Shown here: piece after piece, positions 1-9,659 of the stretch
How positions within the stretch are numbered: the stretch's first letter is position 1
Layout of the letters: each line of letters opens with the position of its first letter
Origin: Methanobacteriota archaeon
Lineage (GTDB): Archaea > Thermoplasmatota > Thermoplasmata > Methanomassiliicoccales > Methanomassiliicoccaceae
NCBI GenBank assembly: GCA_012518185.1
Contig: JAAYTA010000063.1
Span: forward strand, 1-64,000
Direction of reading: 5' to 3'
Length of the DNA: 64,000 nucleotides
Notes under the pieces: model-generated
The model's database searches: none
The model's input: only the letters and a program-made list of their open reading frames with translations
What the model was told of the DNA's origin: nothing
Position numbers and translations under genes: made by a program

Positions 1-238
1 AGAGGGATCTGGCATGAATGAAGTAGTGATCATCCATTTGCTACATATATCATAATTAAACGCCGACATACTAGAGAATGTAATTTTCATAAATTCTAAA
101 TCCTTCATTCATGCTGTTTGGTAATCGAATAATACTGATCTAACTATCGTGCGCTATCATCGCAAGGATCCGTAGATGTATGAGTAAAAGAAGGTTACAT
201 CAGTTGGGATATTTTAGATCACATATTTTATAGGTATT

Positions 239-402
239 TATATAATTTATTATAAACTTTGATCGGTTCCATAGCACTGCTGCTATAGATTGAGCCTTTT
301 ATAAAAACAGTAATGCTGTATCATAGAACATGCGAGTAAATTGAGCGGGTAGAAATGTATTAGAAAAGGAAACGATAGAGGCTTAGCGCCTCATTATTTT
401 TT
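239..402 (+). ncRNA. Candidate small non-coding RNA: TATA-like element, hairpins, terminator-like hairpin plus U-tract
   Basis: TATA-like atataatttattataaa at about 239-257; hairpin ATAGCA-CTGC-TGCTAT at 271-286; GAGGC-TTAGC-GCCTC at 378-392 followed by ATTATTTTTT; no plausible CDS on this strand. Confidence 0.25.
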
Positions 403-422
403 AGAAGTAGATTATAGAAATA

Positions 423-644
423 TTATCCTTTCTTCATTATCTTCATCCAGCCGCCACTCTCGAATACTCCTAGGCCCCTCTTATCGAGAGTCTTCTCGAA
501 TTCATCCCATTGTATGATTTCGAGGCGGTCGTTAGATCCCTTGGTGAACTGAATACCATTCGTTCCCTTTACCCTGCCAGGCTTAAGACCTTTCTTTTTT
601 GCGATCTCCTTTGCCTTATTGACACTGATCTGTTCCATAACCAT
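423..644 (-). CDS. Small conserved-looking archaeal protein (MVMEQISVNKAKEIAKKKGLKPGRVKG...)
   Basis: ORF; AGGAGG 7 nt upstream of the ATG at 644 supports a shorter start than the ORF track. Confidence 0.6.
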   Translation of the reverse strand: MVMEQISVNKAKEIAKKKGLKPGRVKGTNGIQFTKGSNDRLEIIQWDEFEKTLDKRGLGVFESGGWMKIMKKG

Positions 645-899
645 GGAAGTCCCTCCTGCGCTCTCTGGGGCGATGGCGGCCATACGACCCAGATGGTAAT
701 GGCAGAGGCTCATATATAATATTTATCTAATAATGCTAAGCATCCAGTCTTTTCTTATTGACATATATCGTACGAATTATACTGAAATCGAACAGCATAA
801 TTCATGTGATACCCATATTATTATTGGTGCATCTTAAGAAATGCTCCGAGTAAGATTTAATCAGGAACATGTATCTATCTGCAAAGAGGAATAATCCTT

Positions 900-2198
900 A
901 TGCAATTATTTGGATCATCAGGTATACGGGGAATTGTTGGAGAGAGTTTTACAATCGAACTAGCAAGAGGTATCGGTGAGGCTGTAGGAAGCATGTATCA
1001 GCACATCGTGTTGGGTCGAGACACTAGGACTACTGGACCTATGATGATGCATGCAATAATATGTGGAGCTAATTCTGCTGGAGCAAGCGTATATGATGCA
1101 GGAATGATCTCTACACCGACCCTAGCTAGAGCTACATCGGGATTCGATTGCGGGATTATGGTAACTGCATCTCATAATCCTGCTCAATATAATGGGATTA
1201 AATTATGCAATCCCGATGGTTCGGCATTCAACACTGAGCAGACTAAATCAGTAGAGGAGCGCATAGACTCACCACTACCTGCTAAGAACTGGACAGATGT
1301 GGGAAGAGTATTTACGTTTGAGGGGGCGGAAAAAGCACATATCGAGGCTATCCTGGATGACGTAGATAACTCTGAAGCATCTGTCGTAGTTGATTGTGGT
1401 TGCGGTGCCGCTTTTCGAATAAGTCCGCTTGCTCTACGAGAACTTGGGTGCTCAGTGCTATCACTTAACGCACAGCCTGATGGCCACTTTCCAGCACGAA
1501 CTCCTGAACCAACTGAAGATGCATTGAACGATCTTAAGGCAGCAGTAATCAAGCGTGGAGCAGATGTAGGTATAGCTCATGACGGAGATGGCGATCGAAT
1601 GGTAGCCATTGATGATCGAGGACGATTTGTAAGCGGAGATCGTCTTATTGCTTTATTTGCTTCAGCTATGAATGTTAAGGGATTGGTTGCTCCTGTAGAT
1701 GCATCTATGATACTGGATGAGATGATAAGCAAAGTGGAAAGATGTAGAGTTGGGGATATATACGTGGCTGAGATGCTTAAGCAAAGTGGCCTTGAATTTG
1801 GGGGAGAGCCATCTGGGACATATATATTCCCAAGGCAGACATATTGTCCAGACGGAGTGTTGGCTGGTGCAATGATAGCTAGTATCGCTGATGAGCAACC
1901 TTTATCTGAGCGACTGGATGCTTTACCTTCATTTCCATCTAGCCGTAGCTCATGGCCATTTAGGGCAGAGAATCGAATAGAGTTATCTAAATGCATAGAA
2001 GATGAGATGAATCAATTAGATTGCGATCGTTTACTTACGATGGATGGATTCAGAGCAGAATTTTCCGATGGATGGATATTAGTTCGCCTATCTGGAACAG
2101 AGCCTAAAATACGTACTACAGTAGAAGCAAGGGATGAAGAAGAGTTGAGGAGACTTACTAATATTGTTGATAAAATTATAGATAGGTGTCTAGCATGA
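900..2198 (+). CDS. Phosphohexomutase (phosphoglucosamine/phosphomannomutase family)
   Basis: N-terminal LFGSSGIRGIVG, TASHNP phosphoserine loop, DGDGDR metal loop, RLSGTEPKIR C-terminus. Confidence 0.92.
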   Translation: MQLFGSSGIRGIVGESFTIELARGIGEAVGSMYQHIVLGRDTRTTGPMMMHAIICGANSAGASVYDAGMISTPTLARATSGFDCGIMVTASHNPAQYNGIKLCNPDGSAFNTEQTKSVEERIDSPLPAKNWTDVGRVFTFEGAEKAHIEAILDDVDNSEASVVVDCGCGAAFRISPLALRELGCSVLSLNAQPDGHFPARTPEPTEDALNDLKAAVIKRGADVGIAHDGDGDRMVAIDDRGRFVSGDRLIALFASAMNVKGLVAPVDASMILDEMISKVERCRVGDIYVAEMLKQSGLEFGGEPSGTYIFPRQTYCPDGVLAGAMIASIADEQPLSERLDALPSFPSSRSSWPFRAENRIELSKCIEDEMNQLDCDRLLTMDGFRAEFSDGWILVRLSGTEPKIRTTVEARDEEELRRLTNIVDKIIDRCLA

Positions 2199-3421
2199 AA
2201 GCTCTTATACTAGCAGCAGGTGAGGGGACTAGGCTGAGGCCACTCACATCGAATATACCAAAACCACTCCTACTAGTAGCAGGTAGGCCATTTTTATCCC
2301 ACATTCTTGGCGCACTATCATCTCAGGGCATAAAAGATGTATCCATCCTTGTAGGTTGGAAATCCAATAAGATCAAAGAACATTATGGAGATGGATCATC
2401 CATAGGAATGCGTATAAGCTATCTAGAGCAGAAAGAAAGAATGGGTACTGCACATGCTATTGGCATGGCAGAGGGCACCATAGATGGACCTTTCGTATGC
2501 ATTAATGGAGATGTTGTTCTATTCGAATCTGACCTCAGTAGAATACTAGAACGATTCCATAGAGACAAGTGTACAGTAATGAGTGCAGTCCGTGTGCCTG
2601 ATCCGCGTCGATTTGGAGTAATTGAGGAGAAAGATGGGATGCTGACGAGGATTCATGAGAAGCCACATAAGCCCCCCACAGATCTCATTAATGCAGGCTT
2701 ATTCGTCTTTTTACCCAATATTTTCGATCATATACGAGCCACTCCCCTATCTCCTCGCGGAGAATATGAGATAACTGACACATTGAATGAATTGGCTTCT
2801 AAAGACCAGGTCGCAGTACAGCAATTTCAGGAAGATTGGATAGATGTTGGAATGCCATGGGACTTATTACGCGCCAATGAGATGTTGATGTCTAGACAGA
2901 AGCGCCGCCTCGATGGAATTGTGGAAGATGGAGCATACATACATGGAGAAGTGATTGTGGAAGAGGGAGCTAGAATACGATCAGGATCTTATATTGAAGG
3001 TCCAGTGTATATCTCATCCAGATGCGACATTGGCCCTAATTGCTATATTCGTCCATCTACATGCCTTGGTCCTGGAGTTAGAATAGGGGCCTCTGTAGAA
3101 GTTAAGAATTCGATCATAATGTCCGATTCTCATGTTCCACATCACAACTACGTAGGAGACTCTCTCATAGGTGAGAGATGTAATTTGGGAGCGGGGACAA
3201 AGATAGCCAACCTTCGATTTGATGACCGCAATATAAGAGTAGTGCACCGTGGGGAGTTAATAGATTCCGGGCGGCGGAAATTAGGGGCCATTATAGGAGA
3301 TGATGTAAAAACAGGCATTAATTCCATTATAGATGCAGGGTCGATAATATATGGAGAATCAGTAATTGGGCCTGGAGCAAAAGTAAGAGGTAATGTGGGT
3401 CCAAAGACAAGGATTCTTTAA
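2195..3421 (+). CDS. Sugar-1-phosphate nucleotidyltransferase with C-terminal left-handed beta-helix (GlmU-like bifunctional)
   Basis: MKALILAAGEGTRLRPLT signature; hexapeptide-type C-terminal half; ATGA overlap with the preceding mutase. Confidence 0.88.
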   Translation: MKALILAAGEGTRLRPLTSNIPKPLLLVAGRPFLSHILGALSSQGIKDVSILVGWKSNKIKEHYGDGSSIGMRISYLEQKERMGTAHAIGMAEGTIDGPFVCINGDVVLFESDLSRILERFHRDKCTVMSAVRVPDPRRFGVIEEKDGMLTRIHEKPHKPPTDLINAGLFVFLPNIFDHIRATPLSPRGEYEITDTLNELASKDQVAVQQFQEDWIDVGMPWDLLRANEMLMSRQKRRLDGIVEDGAYIHGEVIVEEGARIRSGSYIEGPVYISSRCDIGPNCYIRPSTCLGPGVRIGASVEVKNSIIMSDSHVPHHNYVGDSLIGERCNLGAGTKIANLRFDDRNIRVVHRGELIDSGRRKLGAIIGDDVKTGINSIIDAGSIIYGESVIGPGAKVRGNVGPKTRIL

Positions 3422-3795
3422 ACTACTCGTAACTCTATTGGCCGCCCTTGGCGGTCGTAACTTCGCCACGATGCCATATCATATGGAGCGCATGTAATTA
3501 TGTGCACACTACCATAACTAGAGAATAAGTGGAGATCAGCTCTTGAAGGCCTATTGCTCGGACCTGGATGAGAATGAACAGATCCCACTATAGAAAAATC
3601 GATTGGAAGATTGAATGTGGGGAAGGTAGCAGAGCTTCCGCTCGAGATACTTCCAGGCAGAAGTAGTAATTCATATATCACACCGTCCTCTGCCCTCAAT
3701 GCAGCTACAAATTCTAGAGGATGAGTTTGTTGAGAGGCCTGATTTACCATCTCAAGTACCTCACGCTCTATACCCCATATCTTTTTACGACTCAT
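3418..3795 (-). CDS. JAMM/MPN+ family metalloprotease-like protein
   Basis: HSHPGPSNRPSRAD matches the JAMM motif HxHx7Sx2D. Confidence 0.8.
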   Translation of the reverse strand: MSRKKIWGIEREVLEMVNQASQQTHPLEFVAALRAEDGVIYELLLLPGSISSGSSATFPTFNLPIDFSIVGSVHSHPGPSNRPSRADLHLFSSYGSVHIITCAPYDMASWRSYDRQGRPIELRVV

Positions 3796-4598
3796 GGCAT
3801 ACAGACCAATTTCTCTCGAGTCTTTCTATAGAACGCTCTTTCAAAGCGTATAAATCTAGCATGTTGCTCTGCCAGACTAAAAGATATACCTTCATCGCCC
3901 TCCATTGATATCTCTTGCTGACCATCAATGACGCATAGGCATGGCTTTGGTCGTACCATCCTTATACTCACTCTGCTGCTCGAGGGTATTACCATAGGGC
4001 GAGCTCCAAACTTAAATGGAGCCATTGGCGCTATTATGAATGCGTCCACTCTGGGATCAACTATGGGTGCTCCTACTGCCATGGCATAACAAGTACTTCC
4101 AGTGGGTGTTGACACTATAATGCCATCAGCTCTCACATCCATAGCTAATTGATCATCTACAAAAACATTAAAATGTCTAATTTTAGCTACATGTGCAGTG
4201 TGCACTACGGCCTCATTAGTAGCATCTGGCAATCTCCGCCCACTGAGCATGGTCTTCAATTTGATACGTTCTTCCACGAAGAATTGTTTATCCAATAGAC
4301 GACGTAGGCCCAGATCCAGCTCATCTTCATTTACTTCTGCTAGAAACCCAAGCACGCCAGCGTTTACGCCAAAAATAGGGGCTGAAGTTTTCTGTAATGA
4401 GCGAAGAATTGTTCCATCTCCTCCTACTGTTACTAGGACATCAACGTTCATTTCTTCAATTGGCATTCCTTCTCGTCCGAATAATCGCGCGATGCCACTC
4501 TCTAAAACTATGTTTTCATTTTCTAACTTATTTATGACTTTTCTACCGACCTTTATAGCCTCAGGAACATCTGAGTTGGCAGTTATACCTATTTTCAT
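3792..4598 (-). CDS. nadK: NAD kinase
   Basis: VTVGGDGTILRSLQ (GGDG motif), NEAVVH, TPTGSTCYAMAVGAPIV. Confidence 0.9.
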   Translation of the reverse strand: MKIGITANSDVPEAIKVGRKVINKLENENIVLESGIARLFGREGMPIEEMNVDVLVTVGGDGTILRSLQKTSAPIFGVNAGVLGFLAEVNEDELDLGLRRLLDKQFFVEERIKLKTMLSGRRLPDATNEAVVHTAHVAKIRHFNVFVDDQLAMDVRADGIIVSTPTGSTCYAMAVGAPIVDPRVDAFIIAPMAPFKFGARPMVIPSSSRVSIRMVRPKPCLCVIDGQQEISMEGDEGISFSLAEQHARFIRFERAFYRKTREKLVCMP

Positions 4599-5368
4599 AG
4601 AAGTCCCTCTTTCACATCATCATCCCCATAAGCAAGGAAATTAGAGCGTGCAGTTAAATCTAATGGCATATCTAGCCTCTTGCCTTCCAGATCGACCAGA
4701 TCGCCGCCCGCCTCTCTGAGTATTAGAGCGCTGGCAGCTATATCGACTACTCGGATAGATTTCTCGCATACATTAGAATTCATATAATGTGCGTCAAATA
4801 TTCCCTGAGCTACCATGCACATTTCAAGTGAGGCACATCCCATAGCCCTTACTCTTGTAGATTGTTGAACTACATTAATGGTTTCTGTTGCAGCATGACG
4901 GCCCATATATACCATCACTTCCCAATTCCCAGGACGCGCCTTTTTGACTTTTATAGGGCGTCCATTAAGTGTGGCACCATGTGTCTTTTCTGCCATGTAC
5001 AGATCATTATTAACTAAATTAAGGACCACTCCTACCTCTATATCATTTAATGATGATTTTCCAACAGCCAATGAAACACTATAGAGTGGAATTCCGAGAA
5101 TGCTATTGTGTGTTCCGTCGATTGGATCTATTACTAATGTCTGATCATATCCACGATCTACCATTCCTGCTTCTTCACTCAGCACATTAAGTGGAGTATC
5201 CTTATCTTCCACATAATCTAATATTATCTTCTCGGCAAATTTATCAATGTTTGATGTTGGAGTTCCGTCCGCACCCGTGCATACTTCTAGACCTCTATCA
5301 AAAGTTGGAGGTAGATTTAGTATGGCATCTCGGACCTGCCGTGAAATTGCTATCAACGTCTCTCTCAT
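4595..5368 (-). CDS. Inositol monophosphatase / FBPase IV family phosphatase
   Basis: VIDPIDGTHNSILGIPLYSVSLAV signature; 4-nt overlap with nadK. Confidence 0.87.
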   Translation of the reverse strand: MRETLIAISRQVRDAILNLPPTFDRGLEVCTGADGTPTSNIDKFAEKIILDYVEDKDTPLNVLSEEAGMVDRGYDQTLVIDPIDGTHNSILGIPLYSVSLAVGKSSLNDIEVGVVLNLVNNDLYMAEKTHGATLNGRPIKVKKARPGNWEVMVYMGRHAATETINVVQQSTRVRAMGCASLEMCMVAQGIFDAHYMNSNVCEKSIRVVDIAASALILREAGGDLVDLEGKRLDMPLDLTARSNFLAYGDDDVKEGLL

Positions 5369-5459
5369 CTCTCATCTAAATGTCAAGCATGAATAAATTA
5401 GCATGCCTATCGAAATAATTTTAATACTCGGACTCACAAGCAAGAACTGGAGGCATGGG

Positions 5460-5825
5460 ATGGTAAAAGAATTTAGGCCTGTTTTATCTCCGATCGTTAA
5501 TATAGATCATGATCGTGAGAGATATAAGATCCAGGTAGAAATGCCAGGGGTAAAGAAAGAAGATATTGATTTGGAAGTATCTGAGACTAGCTTCTGCATA
5601 AGAGCGAGTCGAGAGGATGCTGAGATGGCAGGATGTTACTTCCTAGCCCATCCAGTAGATATCAATAATGTTGATGCTGCCTTAGATGAAGGCTGCCTGT
5701 ATGTAAGCATACCTTTCAAAATACCTATACGAGGTAGACGAGTGAGCATAAGAGATGGTCCTAGCGATATTGGGCAGGAAGATCCCCGTACAATAGAATT
5801 AAGGGAAGGCTGGGGCGCCTACTAA
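5460..5825 (+). CDS. Hsp20/alpha-crystallin-like small heat-shock protein
   Basis: DRERYKIQVEMPGVKKEDIDLEVSE core; GGAGG 6 nt upstream of the ATG at 5460. Confidence 0.75.
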   Translation: MVKEFRPVLSPIVNIDHDRERYKIQVEMPGVKKEDIDLEVSETSFCIRASREDAEMAGCYFLAHPVDINNVDAALDEGCLYVSIPFKIPIRGRRVSIRDGPSDIGQEDPRTIELREGWGAY

Positions 5826-5837
5826 TACAGCAATATA

Positions 5838-6053
5838 TCAACTAAGATGTTGAAGTAATATCTTCAGTATGGGCCTTAATTTAGCTGTAGCAACATATTC
5901 TCCAGCAAGCGAGTTGGCATCTCGTGTCGGCATACCTGTAATTTTCAACTCGCGATAGAATGCCCATTTAGCTTGCTTGGCACGACATCTCATACGTATA
6001 TATGAATTAATCAAACGAAGTATCATTGAAAATGCTACCGGAATCACAATCAT
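5838..6053 (-). CDS. Small protein with hydrophobic N-terminus, paralogous to the next ORF
   Basis: Shares FYxxLKxxGMxxxxAxxLxxEY with 6072..6320. Confidence 0.5.
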   Translation of the reverse strand: MIVIPVAFSMILRLINSYIRMRCRAKQAKWAFYRELKITGMPTRDANSLAGEYVATAKLRPILKILLQHLS

Positions 6054-6071
6054 ATCTCATAGCTATTGATA

Positions 6072-6320
6072 TTATCCATATTGTTCGCTCTTGGATTCCT
6101 TGGAGCCTTTTACCGCATTTCCTATCATATTAGCTATGTTGAAGTTTCCCATATACTCTCTAGTTAGAATAAATGCTTCCTCATTCGTCATTCCTGCATC
6201 CTTAAGAGCTTGATAAAAATTGGCCACTGCTTTACCATATTCTTCTCCTTCTTTAGCTCCATACAACGTTCGTGTAATACTAGTAAGCATTTCTGGAATC
6301 GTGTCCGACATTATTTGCAT
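6072..6320 (-). CDS. Small protein with FYxxLKxxGMxxxEA motif
   Basis: ORF adjacent to and alignable with its neighbour; alternative start at 6311. Confidence 0.55.
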   Translation of the reverse strand: MQIMSDTIPEMLTSITRTLYGAKEGEEYGKAVANFYQALKDAGMTNEEAFILTREYMGNFNIANMIGNAVKGSKESKSEQYG

Positions 6321-6513
6321 TATTTCCTTGAATTTCTCATGATCTTATATTTTATTATCACTCATTATTCACACTCCTTTCCAATTAGATTTGATTCAAA
6401 TAACATAGGCATTCTACTATCATTTAGATAGTTCTACATCTATCATAAATAAATCGTCTCTGAAGAATTTTCAAAATTATTGTAACTTTTAATTTATTGC
6501 TCATCTATAAATT

Positions 6514-6546
6514 AATGTGGGGATGGAGAGTATATATCTCCACATT
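6514..6546. promoter_or_regulatory. 11-bp hairpin with one G-T pair, in the intergenic region upstream of fibrillarin
   Basis: AATGTGGGGAT (6514-6524) / ATCTCCACATT (6536-6546). Confidence 0.45.
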
Positions 6547-6734
6547 AGGAGGATAGAGTTCTGATAAATAGATGATTTAGAATGTGGCCATGTAGATTGG
6601 GACCAGGTACGTGATTAATGGGGCTGGAAGAGGAGAATGATATATTAGAAAAATATGAATTCATTCATTATCATTCAGTCAATCTCGATATATTGTATGT
6701 TTGAGCCATCATACCCATTTCGATTAAATAAACA

Positions 6735-7421
6735 ATGGACTCTCTGATAAGTATGGATATCCCCTCGATTCACCAAACCGAATTTCCAGGCGTATTCACT
6801 GATGGCACTCGCTTTTACACTTTAAACTCAGTTCCAGGGAACACAGTGTATGGAGAAAAATTAGTGAATTACGAGGGTGAAGAATATAGAGAATGGAGCG
6901 TGACCAGGAGTAAGCTAGCAGCATATATCTACAATAAAGGTCAACAGCTTCCCCTAGAGTCTGATTCATCTATACTATACTTAGGCGCAGCTAATGGGAC
7001 TACTGCCAGCCATATAGCTGATATAGCATTTCAAGGAACGGTGTATTGCGTAGAGTTTTCACCCCGTTCTTTCCGCGATTTGGTAATATTATGTGAAAAA
7101 AGACCTAACATGATCCCTATACTAGCAAATGCTTTTCATCCATCTAAATTTGCTTTTGCCATTGATGCAGTCTCAGTAATATATCAAGATATATCTCAGA
7201 AAGGACAGTGGGATATATTTTCTAAAAATATGAATGCATTTTCTGTTCATCGTGGCATGTTAGTTGTTAAATCTCGTAGCGAGAACGTAGTTCAGGAGCC
7301 ACGTGAAATATATGAAATGACTAATAAGCAACTTATATCTGAAGGATTCAGAGTGACGGAGACAGTTCTTTTGGACCCTATGGAGAGAGATCATGCGATG
7401 ATGGTGATAGAGCGAATATGA
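6735..7421 (+). CDS. flpA: Fibrillarin-like rRNA/tRNA 2'-O-methyltransferase
   Basis: SILYLGAANGTTASHIADI SAM-binding motif and overall fibrillarin-like sequence including C-terminal DPMERDHAMMV. Confidence 0.9.
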   Translation: MDSLISMDIPSIHQTEFPGVFTDGTRFYTLNSVPGNTVYGEKLVNYEGEEYREWSVTRSKLAAYIYNKGQQLPLESDSSILYLGAANGTTASHIADIAFQGTVYCVEFSPRSFRDLVILCEKRPNMIPILANAFHPSKFAFAIDAVSVIYQDISQKGQWDIFSKNMNAFSVHRGMLVVKSRSENVVQEPREIYEMTNKQLISEGFRVTETVLLDPMERDHAMMVIERI

Positions 7422-7768
7422 GAACTGTATATTGTATAGGCCTTCGAGAGGATTGCTTTCTGATGGTATATAATACTAAGAGAGGTGGATGGGAAATGCC
7501 TGGAGGAAAGGTAGAGGAAGGGGAGAATGATCTAGAAGCTGCGAAAAGAGAATTTCTAGAAGAGAGTGGTAGAGATATACTAATCCTTGATAAAATGGAA
7601 ACAGAAAATGGAGCGATATTCTGCGGGAAAGTGGGTAAGAAGAATATCACAGGAGAAATGAAATCGCGATTTTTTGATAGCTTGCCGAAACAGCTTGCGT
7701 TCCCGAGCTGCGAATACACCCCTCTGATAGCGTGGGCCCGAGATGTCTTAAGTAGAGATAGTGCCTAA
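7418..7768 (+). CDS. Nudix hydrolase
   Basis: Nudix box GGKVEEGENDLEAAKREFLEESG. Confidence 0.88.
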   Translation: MRTVYCIGLREDCFLMVYNTKRGGWEMPGGKVEEGENDLEAAKREFLEESGRDILILDKMETENGAIFCGKVGKKNITGEMKSRFFDSLPKQLAFPSCEYTPLIAWARDVLSRDSA

Positions 7769-7844
7769 CAGTTATATATCCGAAGCGGAATTGGCTTCCA
7801 TTCGCCACCTATAAACTCGTTATAATTCACAATGGAGGATTCAT

Positions 7845-8300
7845 ATGGCGCGTATGCATGCCAGGAGAAGGGGAAGATCGGCGTCCCGCCGTCCCCTCAT
7901 AACTGAAAACCCTGAATGGGTATCAACTAGTAAGGATGAGATTGAAGAAATAGTGGTTAAGTTGGCTCGAGATGGTACATCTTCGGCTCGCATTGGCATC
8001 GTATTGAGAGATCAGTACGCTGTTCCAGATGTTAAGTTGGCCACTGGAATGACGATTAGTGAGATTATTTCAGAAAATGATCTAAGACCTACTATTCCAG
8101 ATGACCTATCTTCTCTGATGAGGAAGGCTATTGCTATACAGAGTCATCTTACCAATAATAAGAAAGATATCGATAACAAGAGAAGTATGCAACTGGTGGA
8201 ATCTAAAATTCGTCGCCTTGTGAGATATTACAAGCGTGAAGGACGACTTCCTGCCAACTGGCAATATTCCATCAAGACTGCCGAGTTACTTCTCGAGTGA
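7845..8300 (+). CDS. rps15: 30S ribosomal protein S15
   Basis: MARMHARRRGRSASRRP..., VESKIRRLVRYYKREGRLPANW. Confidence 0.95.
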   Translation: MARMHARRRGRSASRRPLITENPEWVSTSKDEIEEIVVKLARDGTSSARIGIVLRDQYAVPDVKLATGMTISEIISENDLRPTIPDDLSSLMRKAIAIQSHLTNNKKDIDNKRSMQLVESKIRRLVRYYKREGRLPANWQYSIKTAELLLE

Positions 8301-8305
8301 TTTGA

Positions 8306-9658
8306 ATGGACGCAGGGGCACAGCTCCCTGATAAACTCCTTTCTCGCATTTATAATGCAAAAGAAGAGCTGGAACGCTCATCTAACATTCGTATTATTTC
8401 ACATTACGATGCCGATGGGATATCATCAGCTGGCATCTTATGTAGTGCATTATTGAGGGAAGGGAAGCAATTCCATACTACATTGGTCAAGGGTTTGACT
8501 GATCAAATTGTGCAAGAAGCGGCAGAAGAGTGTGAGCTCCTCATATTTTCAGATATGGGCTCATCTAATTTAGATGCAATAGAAGAGAGTGGATGTAAAG
8601 CCATAATACTCGACCATCATGGACCTCCACGAGATTCAGAAAAAGTCATTCACGTAAATCCTCATTTGGTCGGAATAGATGGTATGACTTCGGCATCAGC
8701 ATCGGCCATATGTATGCTATTTGCTATTAATCTGGACGAGCGTAATTGGGACCTTCTCCATAATGCCTTTGCAGGTATAGTAGGAGATCGGCAAGCTATA
8801 AGAGGACTTAGTGGAGTGAATAAGTGGTTATTTGATAATGGCTTAGAGAGAAATTTCGTAAAAAAGATTCCTGGATCGCTCTATCCCTTAGGAGACTTGC
8901 AAAACGGATTATATTCTTCTACTGATCCATATATATATGGAGTTAGTGGAAATCATGATGGCGTTGAGAAATTACTAAGTGAAGCAGATATAGAGGATGA
9001 TATTTCTTCTCAAGATCTCAGTGAGTCGCAGGGGAGGAAATTATCAAGTTTAATCGCCCTGAAACTTGTAGAGCAAGGTGTCCCTATGTCTACGATGGAG
9101 GAAGTAATACATGAGCGCTACTTTTTCCCACATGTGAATATGGATGCTGGTGATTTGGCATCATTGCTCAATGCCTGTGGCAGATCAAATAATGAGAGTA
9201 TAGGTTTGGCACTAACTCTCGGTGATCCAGACGCACTTGAAAAAGCCCGAGATCTACGTGCCGAATATGTAGATGAGGTCCTTGCAGGCCTAGATCATAT
9301 TGCTCGCGAAGGTGTGTCTAAAATGAGTGATATACAATATTTTATCAATAAGAGTATAGGCTTATCAGGCATATTGTCTGGCGTGACTATGCAGTATATA
9401 GGAGATCGAGATAAGCCCACTATCGCCATGTCTGAGCATGATGAAGGTATTAAGATCTCATCTAGAGCAACGTTTCAACTACTAGATCAGGGAGTAGATC
9501 TGGCAATAGCTATGAGAGAAAGTGCTGCAAAGGTGGGAGGATTCGGTGGTGGACATCGTATCGCTGCTGGGGCCACAGTACCTAAGGGCCGCGAAGAGGA
9601 GTTTTTGTCTATCTTAAATGATATTATAAAAGATCAGAAGGAAAGTATCGATGCATAG
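8306..9658 (+). CDS. DHH-family phosphoesterase (archaeal RecJ-like)
   Basis: ISHYDADGISSAGIL, LDHHGPP and C-terminal GGFGGGHRIAAGA (DHHA1-type). Confidence 0.9.
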   Translation: MDAGAQLPDKLLSRIYNAKEELERSSNIRIISHYDADGISSAGILCSALLREGKQFHTTLVKGLTDQIVQEAAEECELLIFSDMGSSNLDAIEESGCKAIILDHHGPPRDSEKVIHVNPHLVGIDGMTSASASAICMLFAINLDERNWDLLHNAFAGIVGDRQAIRGLSGVNKWLFDNGLERNFVKKIPGSLYPLGDLQNGLYSSTDPYIYGVSGNHDGVEKLLSEADIEDDISSQDLSESQGRKLSSLIALKLVEQGVPMSTMEEVIHERYFFPHVNMDAGDLASLLNACGRSNNESIGLALTLGDPDALEKARDLRAEYVDEVLAGLDHIAREGVSKMSDIQYFINKSIGLSGILSGVTMQYIGDRDKPTIAMSEHDEGIKISSRATFQLLDQGVDLAIAMRESAAKVGGFGGGHRIAAGATVPKGREEEFLSILNDIIKDQKESIDA

Positions 9659-9659
9659 T

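Noticed and set aside
1184-1996. Antisense ORFs opposite the first phosphohexomutase
   Set aside because: Shadow ORFs of a strongly supported CDS with no recognisable domains; the same applies to most other opposite-strand ORFs in the track.
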